Positions 1 through 8,392 of a stretch of 64,000 bases of DNA are shown here, piece after piece (the first letter of the stretch is position 1; the number at the start of each line of letters is the position of its first letter). The stretch lies in assembly GCF_018279705.1 (NCBI RefSeq), contig NZ_CP036498.1, positions 1,567,001 through 1,631,000 on the forward strand. The letters are read 5' to 3'. The notes beneath the pieces were generated by a model. It was not told where the DNA came from. It did not search any database and saw only the letters and a program-made list of their open reading frames with translations. The position numbers and the translations under genes were made by a program. Origin of the DNA: Tardiphaga alba (lineage in GTDB: Bacteria > Pseudomonadota > Alphaproteobacteria > Rhizobiales > Xanthobacteraceae).

Positions 1-1
1 C

Positions 2-721
2 TTCGGCCACGAACAGTGTGGCGGTCTCGCCCAGGTGTTCACCGAAGGCGGCGGCCAGATCGTGCAGCAGTTCTGGCATCCGCTGAACACGGCGGATTTC
101 AGCCCCTATCTCGGCCAGCTCGCCGATCTCAAGGTCGATGCGATCTTCGCCATGGAGACCGGCGCCGATTCGACCCGCCTGATCCAGCAATATGCGTCCT
201 TCGGCCTGAAGGGGAAAACGCCGCTGCTGATGGCCATGAACGGCACCGATCAGTCGGTGATCCGCACCATGGGCCCGGAATGCGAAGGCATCATCGCAGC
301 CGCCCATTTCGCCGAAGGTTCGGATGTGCCGACCACGGCGAAGTTCTCGAAGGAATACGAAGCCAAATACGGCAAGATCCCGTCGCTATACGGCTTCTCG
401 ATGTATTCCGGCATGATGTGGATCGATGCGGCGCTGAAGAAGGTGGGCGGCAAGGTCGAGGATCGCGAGGTCTTCATCGATACCGTGCTGAAAACCGAAC
501 TCGACAACTCGCCACTGGGCAAGACCGTCAAGTTCGACGACTACGGCAATCCGATCTACGACGTCTATATTCGCAAGACCGTGAAGCGTGCGGACGGCAA
601 GTTCTGGAACATTCCGATCGAGACCTATCCGAACGTCTCGCAGTTCTGGAAATATGATCCGGCGACCTACCTGAAGCAGCCGGCTTATTCGCGGACCTTC
701 CAGGGCATCAAGAAAACCTGA
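2..721 (+). CDS. ABC transporter substrate-binding protein, C-terminal part (gene starts before the window)
   Basis: The reading frame is open from the first bases, so the N-terminus and any signal peptide lie upstream. The 239 visible residues look like the second lobe of a Leu/Ile/Val-type periplasmic binding protein (Peripla_BP_6 fold), with a segment reading MWIDAALKKVGGKVED and a C-terminal stretch typical of the family. It would capture the substrate in the periplasm for the two ATPases that follow 61 bp downstream. The permeases are not in the window and probably lie upstream. The substrate cannot be read from sequence; the amidase and amidohydrolase downstream make an amide or a urea-like compound more likely than an amino acid. 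Family confidence is high, substrate confidence low. Confidence 0.85.
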   Translation, partial: FGHEQCGGLAQVFTEGGGQIVQQFWHPLNTADFSPYLGQLADLKVDAIFAMETGADSTRLIQQYASFGLKGKTPLLMAMNGTDQSVIRTMGPECEGIIAAAHFAEGSDVPTTAKFSKEYEAKYGKIPSLYGFSMYSGMMWIDAALKKVGGKVEDREVFIDTVLKTELDNSPLGKTVKFDDYGNPIYDVYIRKTVKRADGKFWNIPIETYPNVSQFWKYDPATYLKQPAYSRTFQGIKKT

Positions 722-782
722 TCTCCATCAACGCAGACATCGGAGCGCGGTCAGGCCGCGCTCCGCCTGACGGGAAACATAC

Positions 783-1538
783 GTGTCCGAACCGATCCTG
801 ACGCTCAGCGATGTAACGGTGGCCTTCGATGCCTTGAAGGCGGTCGATGGCGTCAGCCTGACCGTGCCGCGCGGCCAGCGCCGCGCCATCATCGGCCCTA
901 ACGGCGCCGGCAAGACCACTCTGTTCAATGCCATTGCCGGTGCACATCCGCCGACATCCGGCAAGATCACTTTCAATGGCCACGACGTGTCCAAACTGCC
1001 GCCACACCGGCGTGCTCAGCTTGGTATCTCGCGCACCTTCCAGATCACCAACCTGTTTCCCACGCTCAGCGTGCAGGACAACATGATGCTGGCACTGCGC
1101 GGATTGAAGCCGAAGAAGTTCTCACTGTTCGGTTCGCCTGATCCTGATGGGACGGAGGCGGCGCGTATTGCTGCCGCGCTGAAAGCTGCGCGCATTGCCG
1201 AGCGGGCAGACGTCATCGTCAAGGAAATGTCCTATGGCGAGCAGCGGCAGCTTGAGATCGCCATCGCGCTGGTGACGACGCCGACCATGCTTCTGCTCGA
1301 TGAGCCCGCAGCTGGTCTGTCGCCATCCGAGCGCTCGATGATCGCTGAGGTCATTCGATCGCTCGATCCCGCGATTACCGTGATCCTGATCGAGCACGAC
1401 ATGGATCTCGCGCTGGGCCTGGTCGATTTCGTTACCTGCATGTTCGAGGGCCGCGTGCTGGTGGAGGAGCCTCCGGAAGGAATCCGCCGCAACGCCAAGG
1501 TTCAGGAAGTCTATCTCGGGAAGCCGCGTCATGCTTGA
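783..1538 (+). CDS. livG: Branched-chain amino acid-type ABC transporter ATP-binding protein (LivG-like)
   Basis: This 251-residue ATPase powers a Liv-type importer. The Walker A motif GPNGAGKT is at about residues 38-45, the signature MSYGEQR at 149-155 and Walker B LLLDEP at 170-175. The C-terminal VYLGKP tail is the usual end of LivG-type subunits. The start is GTG; no in-frame ATG lies before the first beta strand. The gene overlaps the next ATPase by 8 bp, so the two are translationally coupled. LivG is used here as a family label: the substrate may be an amide or urea derivative, given the hydrolases downstream. Confidence 0.92.
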   Translation: MSEPILTLSDVTVAFDALKAVDGVSLTVPRGQRRAIIGPNGAGKTTLFNAIAGAHPPTSGKITFNGHDVSKLPPHRRAQLGISRTFQITNLFPTLSVQDNMMLALRGLKPKKFSLFGSPDPDGTEAARIAAALKAARIAERADVIVKEMSYGEQRQLEIAIALVTTPTMLLLDEPAAGLSPSERSMIAEVIRSLDPAITVILIEHDMDLALGLVDFVTCMFEGRVLVEEPPEGIRRNAKVQEVYLGKPRHA

Positions 1539-2235
1539 AGTTCGCGATCTGCATAGCGGTTATGGTGATGCGGTCGTCGTCCGCGGCGTATCTCTCGATG
1601 TGAAGCCAGGCGAGATCGTGGCGCTGCTCGGCCGTAACGGCATGGGCAAGACCACGGTCATCCGTTCGATCATGGGCCTCGTGCCGCCACAGGTGCGTTC
1701 GGGAACGATCACGTGGCGCGGCGAAAGCCTGATCGGCATGCCCGCGCACGACATTGCCGGGCGAAAGATCGCCATCGTTCCGCAAGGGCGCCGGCTGTTT
1801 CCGTCGCTGACGGTGACCGAGCACCTGACCATGCTCAAGAGCGCGCGCGCCAAAGATGGCTGGACGCTCGATCGTGTGTTCGGAATATTCCCGCGTCTGG
1901 CAGAGCGCCGCAATCATCGCGGTGGTCAGCTGTCGGGTGGCGAACGCGGCATGCTGGCCGTCGGCCGTGCCCTGATGATCGATCCCGAACTGATCCTGAT
2001 GGATGAACCCTCCGAGGGGCTCGCGCCGGTGATGGTGCAACATCTCGAAAGCATCATCGTGGACCTGAAGAAGGAGGGGCTCTCGATCCTGCTTGTCGAG
2101 CAAAACCTCTATAGCGCGCTCGCTGTCGCTGATCGCGTCTATGTGCTGGAGACCGGGCAGGTCGTGCATCACGGGACGTCGGAAGAGTTGAACAACCAGA
2201 CCGAAGTGCTGTTCCAGCGCCTCGGCGTGCAGTGA
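1531..2235 (+). CDS. livF: Branched-chain amino acid-type ABC transporter ATP-binding protein (LivF-like)
   Basis: This 234-residue protein is the second ATPase of the importer. Walker A GRNGMGKT is at residues 34-41, the signature LSGGE at 134-138 and Walker B LILMDEP at 154-160. Length and the VPQGRRLFPSLTV segment are typical of LivF. Its start codon overlaps the end of the livG-like gene, and only 7 bp separate its stop from the AtzG-like start. This puts transporter and hydrolases in one transcription unit, which is the best clue that the importer feeds the amidase. Confidence 0.92.
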   Translation: MLEVRDLHSGYGDAVVVRGVSLDVKPGEIVALLGRNGMGKTTVIRSIMGLVPPQVRSGTITWRGESLIGMPAHDIAGRKIAIVPQGRRLFPSLTVTEHLTMLKSARAKDGWTLDRVFGIFPRLAERRNHRGGQLSGGERGMLAVGRALMIDPELILMDEPSEGLAPVMVQHLESIIVDLKKEGLSILLVEQNLYSALAVADRVYVLETGQVVHHGTSEELNNQTEVLFQRLGVQ

Positions 2236-2242
2236 GGTTGTG

Positions 2243-2437
2243 ATGAGCGACGAGTTGTTGCGCCAGATTGCGGCCGATCTGAACCAGTCACCGGATACGG
2301 CAAGCCGGACCGCGCGCATGAGCGCCCTGGTGACCGACGTGAATGCAAGGATCGCCACTGACGCGCTGAAAATGCTGCCATTCGATTCAACGCCATATGC
2401 CTATCAGGCTTGGCTCGCAGACACGGACGATCGCTGA
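2243..2437 (+). CDS. AtzG-like small subunit (DUF4089-type), partner of the downstream amidase
   Basis: A 64-residue protein with predicted helices and the C-terminal segment LPFDSTPYAYQAWLA. Small proteins of this size and ending occur directly before AtzE-type amidases; in the cyanuric-acid pathway AtzG is a GatC-like partner that stabilises AtzE. Here the stop codon overlaps the ATG of the amidase (TGATG), so the two are translationally coupled. A GTG three bases earlier is an alternative start. The assignment rests on size, position and the PxxxxPYxxQ-like end; I cannot run a profile search. No atzD- or atzH-like gene is in the window. Confidence 0.7.
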   Translation: MSDELLRQIAADLNQSPDTASRTARMSALVTDVNARIATDALKMLPFDSTPYAYQAWLADTDDR

Positions 2438-3825
2438 TGCCAGCGACGCAGATTGCTGCGCTCGATCTCAGCGCACTCGCCAAAGCCATCGCAGAAGGGG
2501 ACGTGACCTCGGAGCAGGCAACAACGGTCGCGCTCGATCGCCTCGATGATGTCGGCCGCAAGCTCAATGCCGTAGTTCGGCTTGATCGCGACAACGCACT
2601 GGCAGCTGCACGGGCAGCCGACAGGTTGCGCGCCTCTGGCGCCGCATTGCCGCCGCTCCATGGCGTTCCGCTCGCGCATAAGGATCTGTTCTATCGCGCC
2701 GGCCACCTGTCCGGCGGCGGTTCAAAAATTCGCACGGATTTTCGCGCTGAAGTTACATCGACTGCGGTCGCGCGTCTGGATTCGGCGGGTGCGCTCGATA
2801 TCGGCCGCTTGCAGCTCGCTGAATTCGCCATGAGTCCGACTGGCTACAATGAGTCGCTCGGCCATGCGCTGAATCCCTGGAATACTGCGCATGTGCCGGG
2901 TGGGTCGTCATCTGGCTCGGGTGTCGCAGTCGCAGCGCGCTTTGTGACGGCGTCGCTTGGTACCGACACCGGCGGGTCGCTTCGTCATCCCGGCGCCATG
3001 TGCGGTCTGGTCGGGCTCAAGCCAACCTGGGGGCTGGTGCCGACCGACGGGGTGATGCCGCTCGCGGCGTCCCTGGACTGTTCTGGTCCGCTGACGCGGA
3101 CGGCGGAAGATGCAGCGCGTATCCTCTCGGTGATCGCCGCGCGCGATTATCTGGCTGGTCTGGGCGAGGGCGTCGCCGGCCTCCGCATCGCGGTGCCCGG
3201 CGGCTACTACCGCGAGCTGCTGCACCCGGAGATCGCCGCTGCGCTGGATGAGGCGATCGCGACATTGGCATCGCTGGGCGCGATTATCTCCGAGACGGCG
3301 CCGCCGAACATGGGTCTCATCAATGCGCTGATGCAGCTCATCATGGGTGTCGAGGCCGCGACGATCCATCGGCGCTGGCTGATCGAACGGCCGCAGGACT
3401 ATGCCGATCAAGTGCGCGCCCGTATCGAGCCAGGTCTCTATTATCCGGCGACACGTTACGTCGAGGCGCTGTCCCTGCGCGCGCGGATCACCGAGGACTG
3501 GATTGCATCCTGTATGGGTGACGCAGATCTCGCGCTGTTGCCGGCCATATCGATCCCGGTACCGACAATCGCTGCGACCACGGAGGGGGATCCCGCCGAT
3601 ATCGCACGGGTCATCGGCCAGCTCACCCATTGTACCCGCGGCATCAACTACCTTGGCTTGCCCGGCGCTTCCGTCCCGTGCGGTTTCGATCGCGCTGGCC
3701 TTCCCATCGCGTTCCAGCTCGTTGGCCGGCCTTACAGCGAAGCCACCATCCTGCGTGCAGCGCACGCTTATCAAGATACGACTGATTGGCATCACCGCGT
3801 GCCCGCCGCGGCCGAGATCAATTAA
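2437..3825 (+). CDS. AtzE-like amidase (amidase-signature family)
   Basis: This 462-residue amidase-signature enzyme should hydrolyse a C-N amide bond in the cytoplasm. The catalytic triad is visible: Lys82 in PLAHKDLF, the cis-Ser near 157 in GGSSSGSG, and the nucleophile Ser181 in DTGGSLR. The ATG overlaps the stop of the AtzG-like gene; an upstream in-frame start at 2410 is less likely because it lies inside that gene. Pairing with a small GatC-like partner suggests an AtzE-like enzyme acting on a carboxybiuret-like or other small amide. A GatA role is unlikely because no GatB is nearby. Confidence 0.88.
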   Translation: MPATQIAALDLSALAKAIAEGDVTSEQATTVALDRLDDVGRKLNAVVRLDRDNALAAARAADRLRASGAALPPLHGVPLAHKDLFYRAGHLSGGGSKIRTDFRAEVTSTAVARLDSAGALDIGRLQLAEFAMSPTGYNESLGHALNPWNTAHVPGGSSSGSGVAVAARFVTASLGTDTGGSLRHPGAMCGLVGLKPTWGLVPTDGVMPLAASLDCSGPLTRTAEDAARILSVIAARDYLAGLGEGVAGLRIAVPGGYYRELLHPEIAAALDEAIATLASLGAIISETAPPNMGLINALMQLIMGVEAATIHRRWLIERPQDYADQVRARIEPGLYYPATRYVEALSLRARITEDWIASCMGDADLALLPAISIPVPTIAATTEGDPADIARVIGQLTHCTRGINYLGLPGASVPCGFDRAGLPIAFQLVGRPYSEATILRAAHAYQDTTDWHHRVPAAAEIN

Positions 3826-3838
3826 GAAGGGACGTCCC

Positions 3839-4828
3839 ATGCCCATCATCGACATGCATACCCATGCGCTCAGCAAGCGCGTCGAGCCATTGGTGGCCGG
3901 CAAATACGATCCGATGGACAATCCCTATCGTCGCGATATGTCGCCTGCGAGTCGCGAAACCGACGCGGAGCAGGGCAAGATACTGCCGGGCCTGATGCTC
4001 GATATCGCCAAGCGGCGCGAGATGATGGCAAAGATGGGCGTGGATATTCAGGTGATCGCGCCCGCGCCAGCGCAACAGAATTACTGGGCGGACGAAGAGC
4101 TGCTGGTGGCGCTGTCGCGGGTGCAGAACGAAGATATCGCGTCGCTTGTCGCGCAGGATCCCAAACATTTTGGCGGCATGGGCACACTGCCGATGCGGTT
4201 TCCGCAGCGTGCCGTCGATGAAGCGGTGCATGCCGTCGAACATCTCGGTCTGCGCGGTTTCCAGATCGACACCCGCGTCGAGGATCTCGAACTGTCGAAC
4301 GCCGCTTTCGATCCGCTTTATGCGCGGCTCGCCAGGCTCAAGGCTCCCTTGTTCATCCATCCGCTCGGCTTCTCCCATGGCCAGCGTCTCGGTGATTTCT
4401 TCATGGTCAACAGCGTCGGCCAGCCGGTGGAAGAGACAATGGCGATCGCACATTTCATCATGGGCGGCATCCTCGATCGTCACCCCGAACTCGATGTGGT
4501 GATCGCGCATGGCGGTGGCTATTATCCATTCTACGCCGCGCGCATGGACCATGCGTGGAAGGTGCGGCCGGAAGTGCGCCGGCTGACGGCGGAGGCGCCC
4601 TCGACCTATCTGAAGCGCATGTGGTTCGATACCTGCGTTTTCTCTTCGGGACTGATCGAAAATCTCGTTGCCACTGTGGGCGCTGATCGCGTGATGATGG
4701 GATCTGACTATCCGTTCGATATGGGTGATGATGACCCGGTCGGTCTGGTGAAACAGGCAAAGCTGTCTGATGCCGATCGCGAAAAGATCCTGTTCGGGAA
4801 TGCCAGCCGGCTGTTTCGGATCGCCTGA
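3839..4828 (+). CDS. Metal-dependent amidohydrolase (amidohydrolase_2 / ACMSD-like family)
   Basis: A 329-residue TIM-barrel hydrolase or decarboxylase. The N-terminal metal motif is HTH at residues 7-9, followed by a mid-protein FIHPLG histidine, AHGGGYYP, and the C-terminal aspartate in GSDYPFDMG. This is the pattern of the amidohydrolase_2 family, which includes aminocarboxymuconate-semialdehyde decarboxylase. The ATG has an AAGAAGGGA ribosome site; the frame is open upstream but that part lies inside the amidase gene. It sits 13 bp after the amidase and is probably co-transcribed. The substrate may be the amidase product, but the sequence does not say whether it is a hydrolase or a decarboxylase. 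Confidence 0.85.
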   Translation: MPIIDMHTHALSKRVEPLVAGKYDPMDNPYRRDMSPASRETDAEQGKILPGLMLDIAKRREMMAKMGVDIQVIAPAPAQQNYWADEELLVALSRVQNEDIASLVAQDPKHFGGMGTLPMRFPQRAVDEAVHAVEHLGLRGFQIDTRVEDLELSNAAFDPLYARLARLKAPLFIHPLGFSHGQRLGDFFMVNSVGQPVEETMAIAHFIMGGILDRHPELDVVIAHGGGYYPFYAARMDHAWKVRPEVRRLTAEAPSTYLKRMWFDTCVFSSGLIENLVATVGADRVMMGSDYPFDMGDDDPVGLVKQAKLSDADREKILFGNASRLFRIA

Positions 4829-4891
4829 CGTCGGCGTCGAAGATCGATGGATCTAAGGCGCTGCTGCGAAGTGCGCTAGGGAGCATATAAC

Positions 4892-6394
4892 ATGATGAAC
4901 GATGGCAAGCCCTATGGGCTCTATATCAATGGCCGCTTTCAGCCGGCTTCGTCCGGGCGCACGATCCGTGTGGAAAACCCGAAGGACCGCAGCCATGTTG
5001 CGGATGTTGCCGAAGGCGATGAGACGGATATCGACCTCGCGATCGATGCGGCCGAGCGTGCGGCGGCCGTCTGGGCCGCAACGCCGGGTGCCGTACGCGG
5101 CGACATCATGCATCGCGCTGGCGAATTGCTGGCCAAGAAACTCCCGGAGCTGGTGACGATCGAGGTCGATCAGATCGGCCGTGCGCGGCGTGAGATGAGC
5201 GCACAGCTCGGCCGTCTGCCCGAATGGTTCCGCTATTTCGGCGCTTTGGCGCGCACGCATGAAGACACGGTGCCGCCGTTTGGCGGCAACTTCCTGAACT
5301 ACACTCGCCGTGTGCCGCTCGGTGTCGTTGGCCATGTCACGCCATGGAACCATCCTCTCCTGATCCTGACCAAGAAGATCGCGCCATCGATGGCCGCGGG
5401 CAATACGATGGTGGTGAAACCCAGCGAATTGGCGCCGATCACGCCGCTGCTGCTGGGGGATATCTTCAAAGAAGCCGGGGTCCCGGATGGTGTCTATAAT
5501 GTCGTGCCGGGATTTGGCGGGACTGCAGGCAAGGCGCTGACAACCAGCAAGCGCATCAAGAAGATCGATCTCACCGGCGGCACCGAGACCGGCAAGATGG
5601 TCGCGTCACTGGCCGGTGCCAATCTCACCAAGGTTGCAGCCGAACTCGGTGGCAAGGCCGCCGTGATCATGTTTGACGATACACCGGTCGAGCGTGGCGT
5701 TGCCGCGGCGCTGTTCGCGTCTTTTATCGCCACGGGCCAGACCTGCGTGCAGGGTGCGCGTCTGCTGGTCCAGCGGTCCGTCCATGACGCCGTGGTGGCC
5801 GAATTGGCCAGACGAACGGCGGCGATCCGCATCGGCGATCCGCAGGACATGGCAACGCAAATGGGACCGCTCGTCTCGGCCAGGCAGCGCGATCTCACCG
5901 AACGATATGTGAAGATCGGGCTGGAGGAGGGCGCCGTGCTCGCTGCCGGCGGGAAACGGCCCGATGGCGCGCAATTCGCCGATGGCTACTATCACCAGCC
6001 CACCATCTTCACGAACGTGACGCCGAACATGCGGATCGCCCAGGAGGAAATCTTCGGCCCCGTGGTGTGCGTGATTCCGTTCGATACCGAGGAAGAAGCG
6101 ATCGCAATCTCCAACGGCACCGAGTTTGGCCTCGCGACGTCGATCTGGACACGCGATGTCACTCGTGCGCATCGCGTCGCTCACCAGCTGCAGAGCGGCA
6201 TCGTATGGATCAACGATCACCACCGGATCGATCCCTGCTCACCATGGGGCGGTTTCAAGATGAGCGGAATCGGACGCGAAAACGGTGTCGTCGCCTATGA
6301 GGAATACACGCAGATCCAGAACATCATCGTCAACCTGTCCGATGAGCCTTTCGACTGGTATGCGGAAGACGGCAAAGAAAAGCGTTACAGCTAG
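4892..6394 (+). CDS. Aldehyde dehydrogenase family protein
   Basis: A 500-residue NAD(P)-dependent aldehyde dehydrogenase. Catalytic Cys285 is in GQTCVQGAR, the general base Glu251 in ELGGKA, and Asn153 in PWNHP. An AGGGAG ribosome site lies 8 bp before the ATG. It is the last gene of the plus-strand unit and 63 bp from the amidohydrolase. It probably oxidises an aldehyde or semialdehyde produced by the preceding enzymes. The family is certain; the substrate is unknown. Confidence 0.92.
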   Translation: MMNDGKPYGLYINGRFQPASSGRTIRVENPKDRSHVADVAEGDETDIDLAIDAAERAAAVWAATPGAVRGDIMHRAGELLAKKLPELVTIEVDQIGRARREMSAQLGRLPEWFRYFGALARTHEDTVPPFGGNFLNYTRRVPLGVVGHVTPWNHPLLILTKKIAPSMAAGNTMVVKPSELAPITPLLLGDIFKEAGVPDGVYNVVPGFGGTAGKALTTSKRIKKIDLTGGTETGKMVASLAGANLTKVAAELGGKAAVIMFDDTPVERGVAAALFASFIATGQTCVQGARLLVQRSVHDAVVAELARRTAAIRIGDPQDMATQMGPLVSARQRDLTERYVKIGLEEGAVLAAGGKRPDGAQFADGYYHQPTIFTNVTPNMRIAQEEIFGPVVCVIPFDTEEEAIAISNGTEFGLATSIWTRDVTRAHRVAHQLQSGIVWINDHHRIDPCSPWGGFKMSGIGRENGVVAYEEYTQIQNIIVNLSDEPFDWYAEDGKEKRYS

Positions 6395-6555
6395 AACGTC
6401 GTGCTTGGAGCTTGTTCTTTCTAAGCTTTCGTCAAGCTCGTGATCCTTTGCAGTAGAGCTGGCCGCGGATGCCCGGTATGATCCGCGGTTTTGATACGGG
6501 TAGTCTCAATGCCTATCGTATCGACATGCCGTAGCAGGATTGCGCCCGTGATTCT

Positions 6556-6601
6556 GATCGACGCATCAAAAGCAGCCATCGTGCTTGCTGATGCGTCGAT
6601 C
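6556..6601. terminator. Strong hairpin between convergent genes, probable bidirectional terminator
   Basis: GATCGACGCATCA at 6556-6568 pairs perfectly with TGATGCGTCGATC at 6589-6601, and AAGCA/TGCTT extend the stem inward. It lies in the 235-bp space between the aldehyde dehydrogenase (plus) and nitrilase (minus) stop codons. No clear T-run follows on either side, so a classic Rho-independent terminator is not certain. I see nothing else in this spacer. Confidence 0.55.
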
Positions 6602-6629
6602 TCGCGCAGTTTCCAGTGGTGACCGGCAG

Positions 6630-7580
6630 TTAATCGCTGCCGTCTGTCTTGTTCTTTGTCAGCGATATCACCGGCGCCTGCACCCGTTCATCGACACGAA
6701 GGCTGAACAGATCCGGCCTTGCATAGTGTCCGACCGGGTCGAAGTCGAGCTTGGCACCCAGGATGTCGTCGGTGTCGATATCTGCGGTGAGGATGCCTTC
6801 TTCGTCGAGCAGTGGACCGGCTAGTACCTCGCCGAGCGGCCCCACGATCACCGAGCGGCCATGCATCATCCATTCGTCATGGTCTGCTTCGATGCGGCTG
6901 TTGTAGTCGGCGGGGAAATCGGAACGACGCATCACCTGGCAGGCGCTGATGACGAAGCAGCGCCCCTCCATGGCGACGTGGCGCATGGTCGGGATCCAGG
7001 TCTCGCGGTCATCGGCGGTCGGCGCAGCCCAGATCTGGACGCCCTTTGCGTAATAGGCGGCGCGCATCAGCGGCATGTAATGCTCCCAGCAGATCGCGCC
7101 GCCGAGGCGGCCATAGGGTGTATCGACCACGGTGAGTGACGAGCCGTCGCCAAAGCCCCAGATCAGCCGCTCCGACCCCGTGGGCATCACCTTGCGGTGC
7201 TTGCCGAGCAGGCCTTCGGGGGAGAGATACAGGGCCGTGCAATACAGCGTGCCGCCATCGCGCTCCATCACGCCGACAACCGCGTGCATGTCATGTTTGG
7301 CGCAGGCCGCGACGAGTTCATCCACTTCGGGGCCGGGGACCGCGATGGCGCCGCGCACATAACGGGCGAAGTCGACGCGGCCTTCCGGTGTGCGTCGTCC
7401 GACGCAGCAACCGAAGTCGAGTCCTTTCGGATAGCCGCCGATGAAGGCTTCCGGGAAAACCGCCAGCTTGGCGCCGGTCGCGGCGGCGTCGGCGATGAGG
7501 GTCGCGACGCGTGCAGTCGCTGCCGCTGCGTCGAAGGGAATGGTCGCGGCCTGAACGGCGGCGACTTTCAACTTGGCCAT
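6630..7580 (-). CDS. Nitrilase (carbon-nitrogen hydrolase)
   Basis: A 316-residue nitrilase that converts R-CN to a carboxylic acid and ammonia. The Glu-Lys-Cys triad is visible: Glu44 in FPEAF, Lys130 in HRKVMPTGSER, and Cys164 in CWEHYMP. The CWEHYMP sequence is typical of true nitrilases rather than amidases or carbamoylases. The frame is open upstream, but the ATG followed by AKLKVAAVQAA matches the family start. It is the last gene of a minus-strand unit, 5 bp after the flavin reductase-like gene and downstream of a Tau-type importer. The context suggests uptake and hydrolysis of a nitrile. The exact substrate class (aliphatic, aryl or arylaceto) is not resolved. Confidence 0.9.
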   Translation of the reverse strand: MAKLKVAAVQAATIPFDAAAATARVATLIADAAATGAKLAVFPEAFIGGYPKGLDFGCCVGRRTPEGRVDFARYVRGAIAVPGPEVDELVAACAKHDMHAVVGVMERDGGTLYCTALYLSPEGLLGKHRKVMPTGSERLIWGFGDGSSLTVVDTPYGRLGGAICWEHYMPLMRAAYYAKGVQIWAAPTADDRETWIPTMRHVAMEGRCFVISACQVMRRSDFPADYNSRIEADHDEWMMHGRSVIVGPLGEVLAGPLLDEEGILTADIDTDDILGAKLDFDPVGHYARPDLFSLRVDERVQAPVISLTKNKTDGSD

Positions 7581-7585
7581 CTCGG

Positions 7586-8305
7586 TTATTCCTCGTGATG
7601 CGTCTTGGGTGCGCGGGGGTGATTGTCCTGCCAGACAGGACGGATGAGATCGAAAATATCGTTCGTGCGGATATAGGCGGATGCGCCGTGCATGCGTCCG
7701 ACGAGGTCGAGTGCGTTGTGATCGACGCGCGGGCGATCGGGATCGCCGGTGAGAATGTGTTCGGCGTAGTGCGCATGGAGCACTTCGCCGACCACCAGCA
7801 ATTGGCCGGGTCCGGTGTCGAGCAGATGTGTTTGCCGGCATTCGAAGGCGACGGGAGAGGCGGCGATCCGCGGTGGCTGGATCGCAAGGCTTGGCAAGGT
7901 CGTAAGGCCGGCAAGCGTGAGTTCGTCGATATCCGGTGGCGCGTCGATGCAGGTGATATTCATTGCTTCCGTCAACGCGAACGGCACCAGGTTGACGACG
8001 AATTCGCCAGTGGCCTGGATATTGGCGGCGGTGTCTTTCGGCGCGCCCGGGCGTGCCAGAACGCCGAGCGCAATCACGGGGCGATCGGAGCCGAACATGT
8101 TGAAGAAGGAGTAGGGTGCGGCATTGATTGCGCCGTCACGGGAGCAGGTCACGACCCATGCGATCGGACGCGGCATGATGGTGGAGGCCATCAGGCGATA
8201 GCGGTCATCACCGGACATGGCGGCGAAATCGAAATGACGCGTCGGGGCCAAGGCGGGAGGCAGCAACGCTTGTCGCTCATGCAATTCTGCGTGTATCTCG
8301 CTCAT
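7586..8305 (-). CDS. Flavin reductase-like domain protein
   Basis: A 239-residue protein of the flavin_reduct / FMN-binding split-barrel family, with conserved segments such as STIMPRPIAWVVT, NAAPYSFFN and ATGEFVVNLV. The ATG at MSEIHAEL has an AGGA site five bases upstream; a GTG nine codons earlier has none, so the shorter form was chosen. Members of this subgroup bind FMN and may reduce flavin for a partner monooxygenase or act alone; no monooxygenase is in this operon. Its role beside a nitrilase is unknown. Confidence 0.82.
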   Translation of the reverse strand: MSEIHAELHERQALLPPALAPTRHFDFAAMSGDDRYRLMASTIMPRPIAWVVTCSRDGAINAAPYSFFNMFGSDRPVIALGVLARPGAPKDTAANIQATGEFVVNLVPFALTEAMNITCIDAPPDIDELTLAGLTTLPSLAIQPPRIAASPVAFECRQTHLLDTGPGQLLVVGEVLHAHYAEHILTGDPDRPRVDHNALDLVGRMHGASAYIRTNDIFDLIRPVWQDNHPRAPKTHHEE

Positions 8306-8342
8306 CTCGGTCCTATCGAATGGCGGCTTCACGAGCAGACGT

Positions 8343-8366
8343 GCTTACGGCCCATGGGCCGTAAGC
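8343..8366 (-). terminator. Perfect 24-bp palindrome between binding protein and downstream genes
   Basis: The arms GCTTACGGCCCA and TGGGCCGTAAGC form an uninterrupted palindrome in the 87-bp spacer after the binding-protein stop codon. No T-run follows, so it is more likely a processing or stabilising stem, or a partial attenuator, than a full terminator. Such stems are common behind highly expressed binding-protein genes. Confidence 0.5.
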
Positions 8367-8392
8367 GTTGGTCTGGATAAGGTGACGTACGA

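Noticed and set aside
2437..3825. Amidase as GatA of the tRNA amidotransferase
   Set aside because: The small partner is AtzG-like, gatB is absent and the genes belong to a transporter operon.
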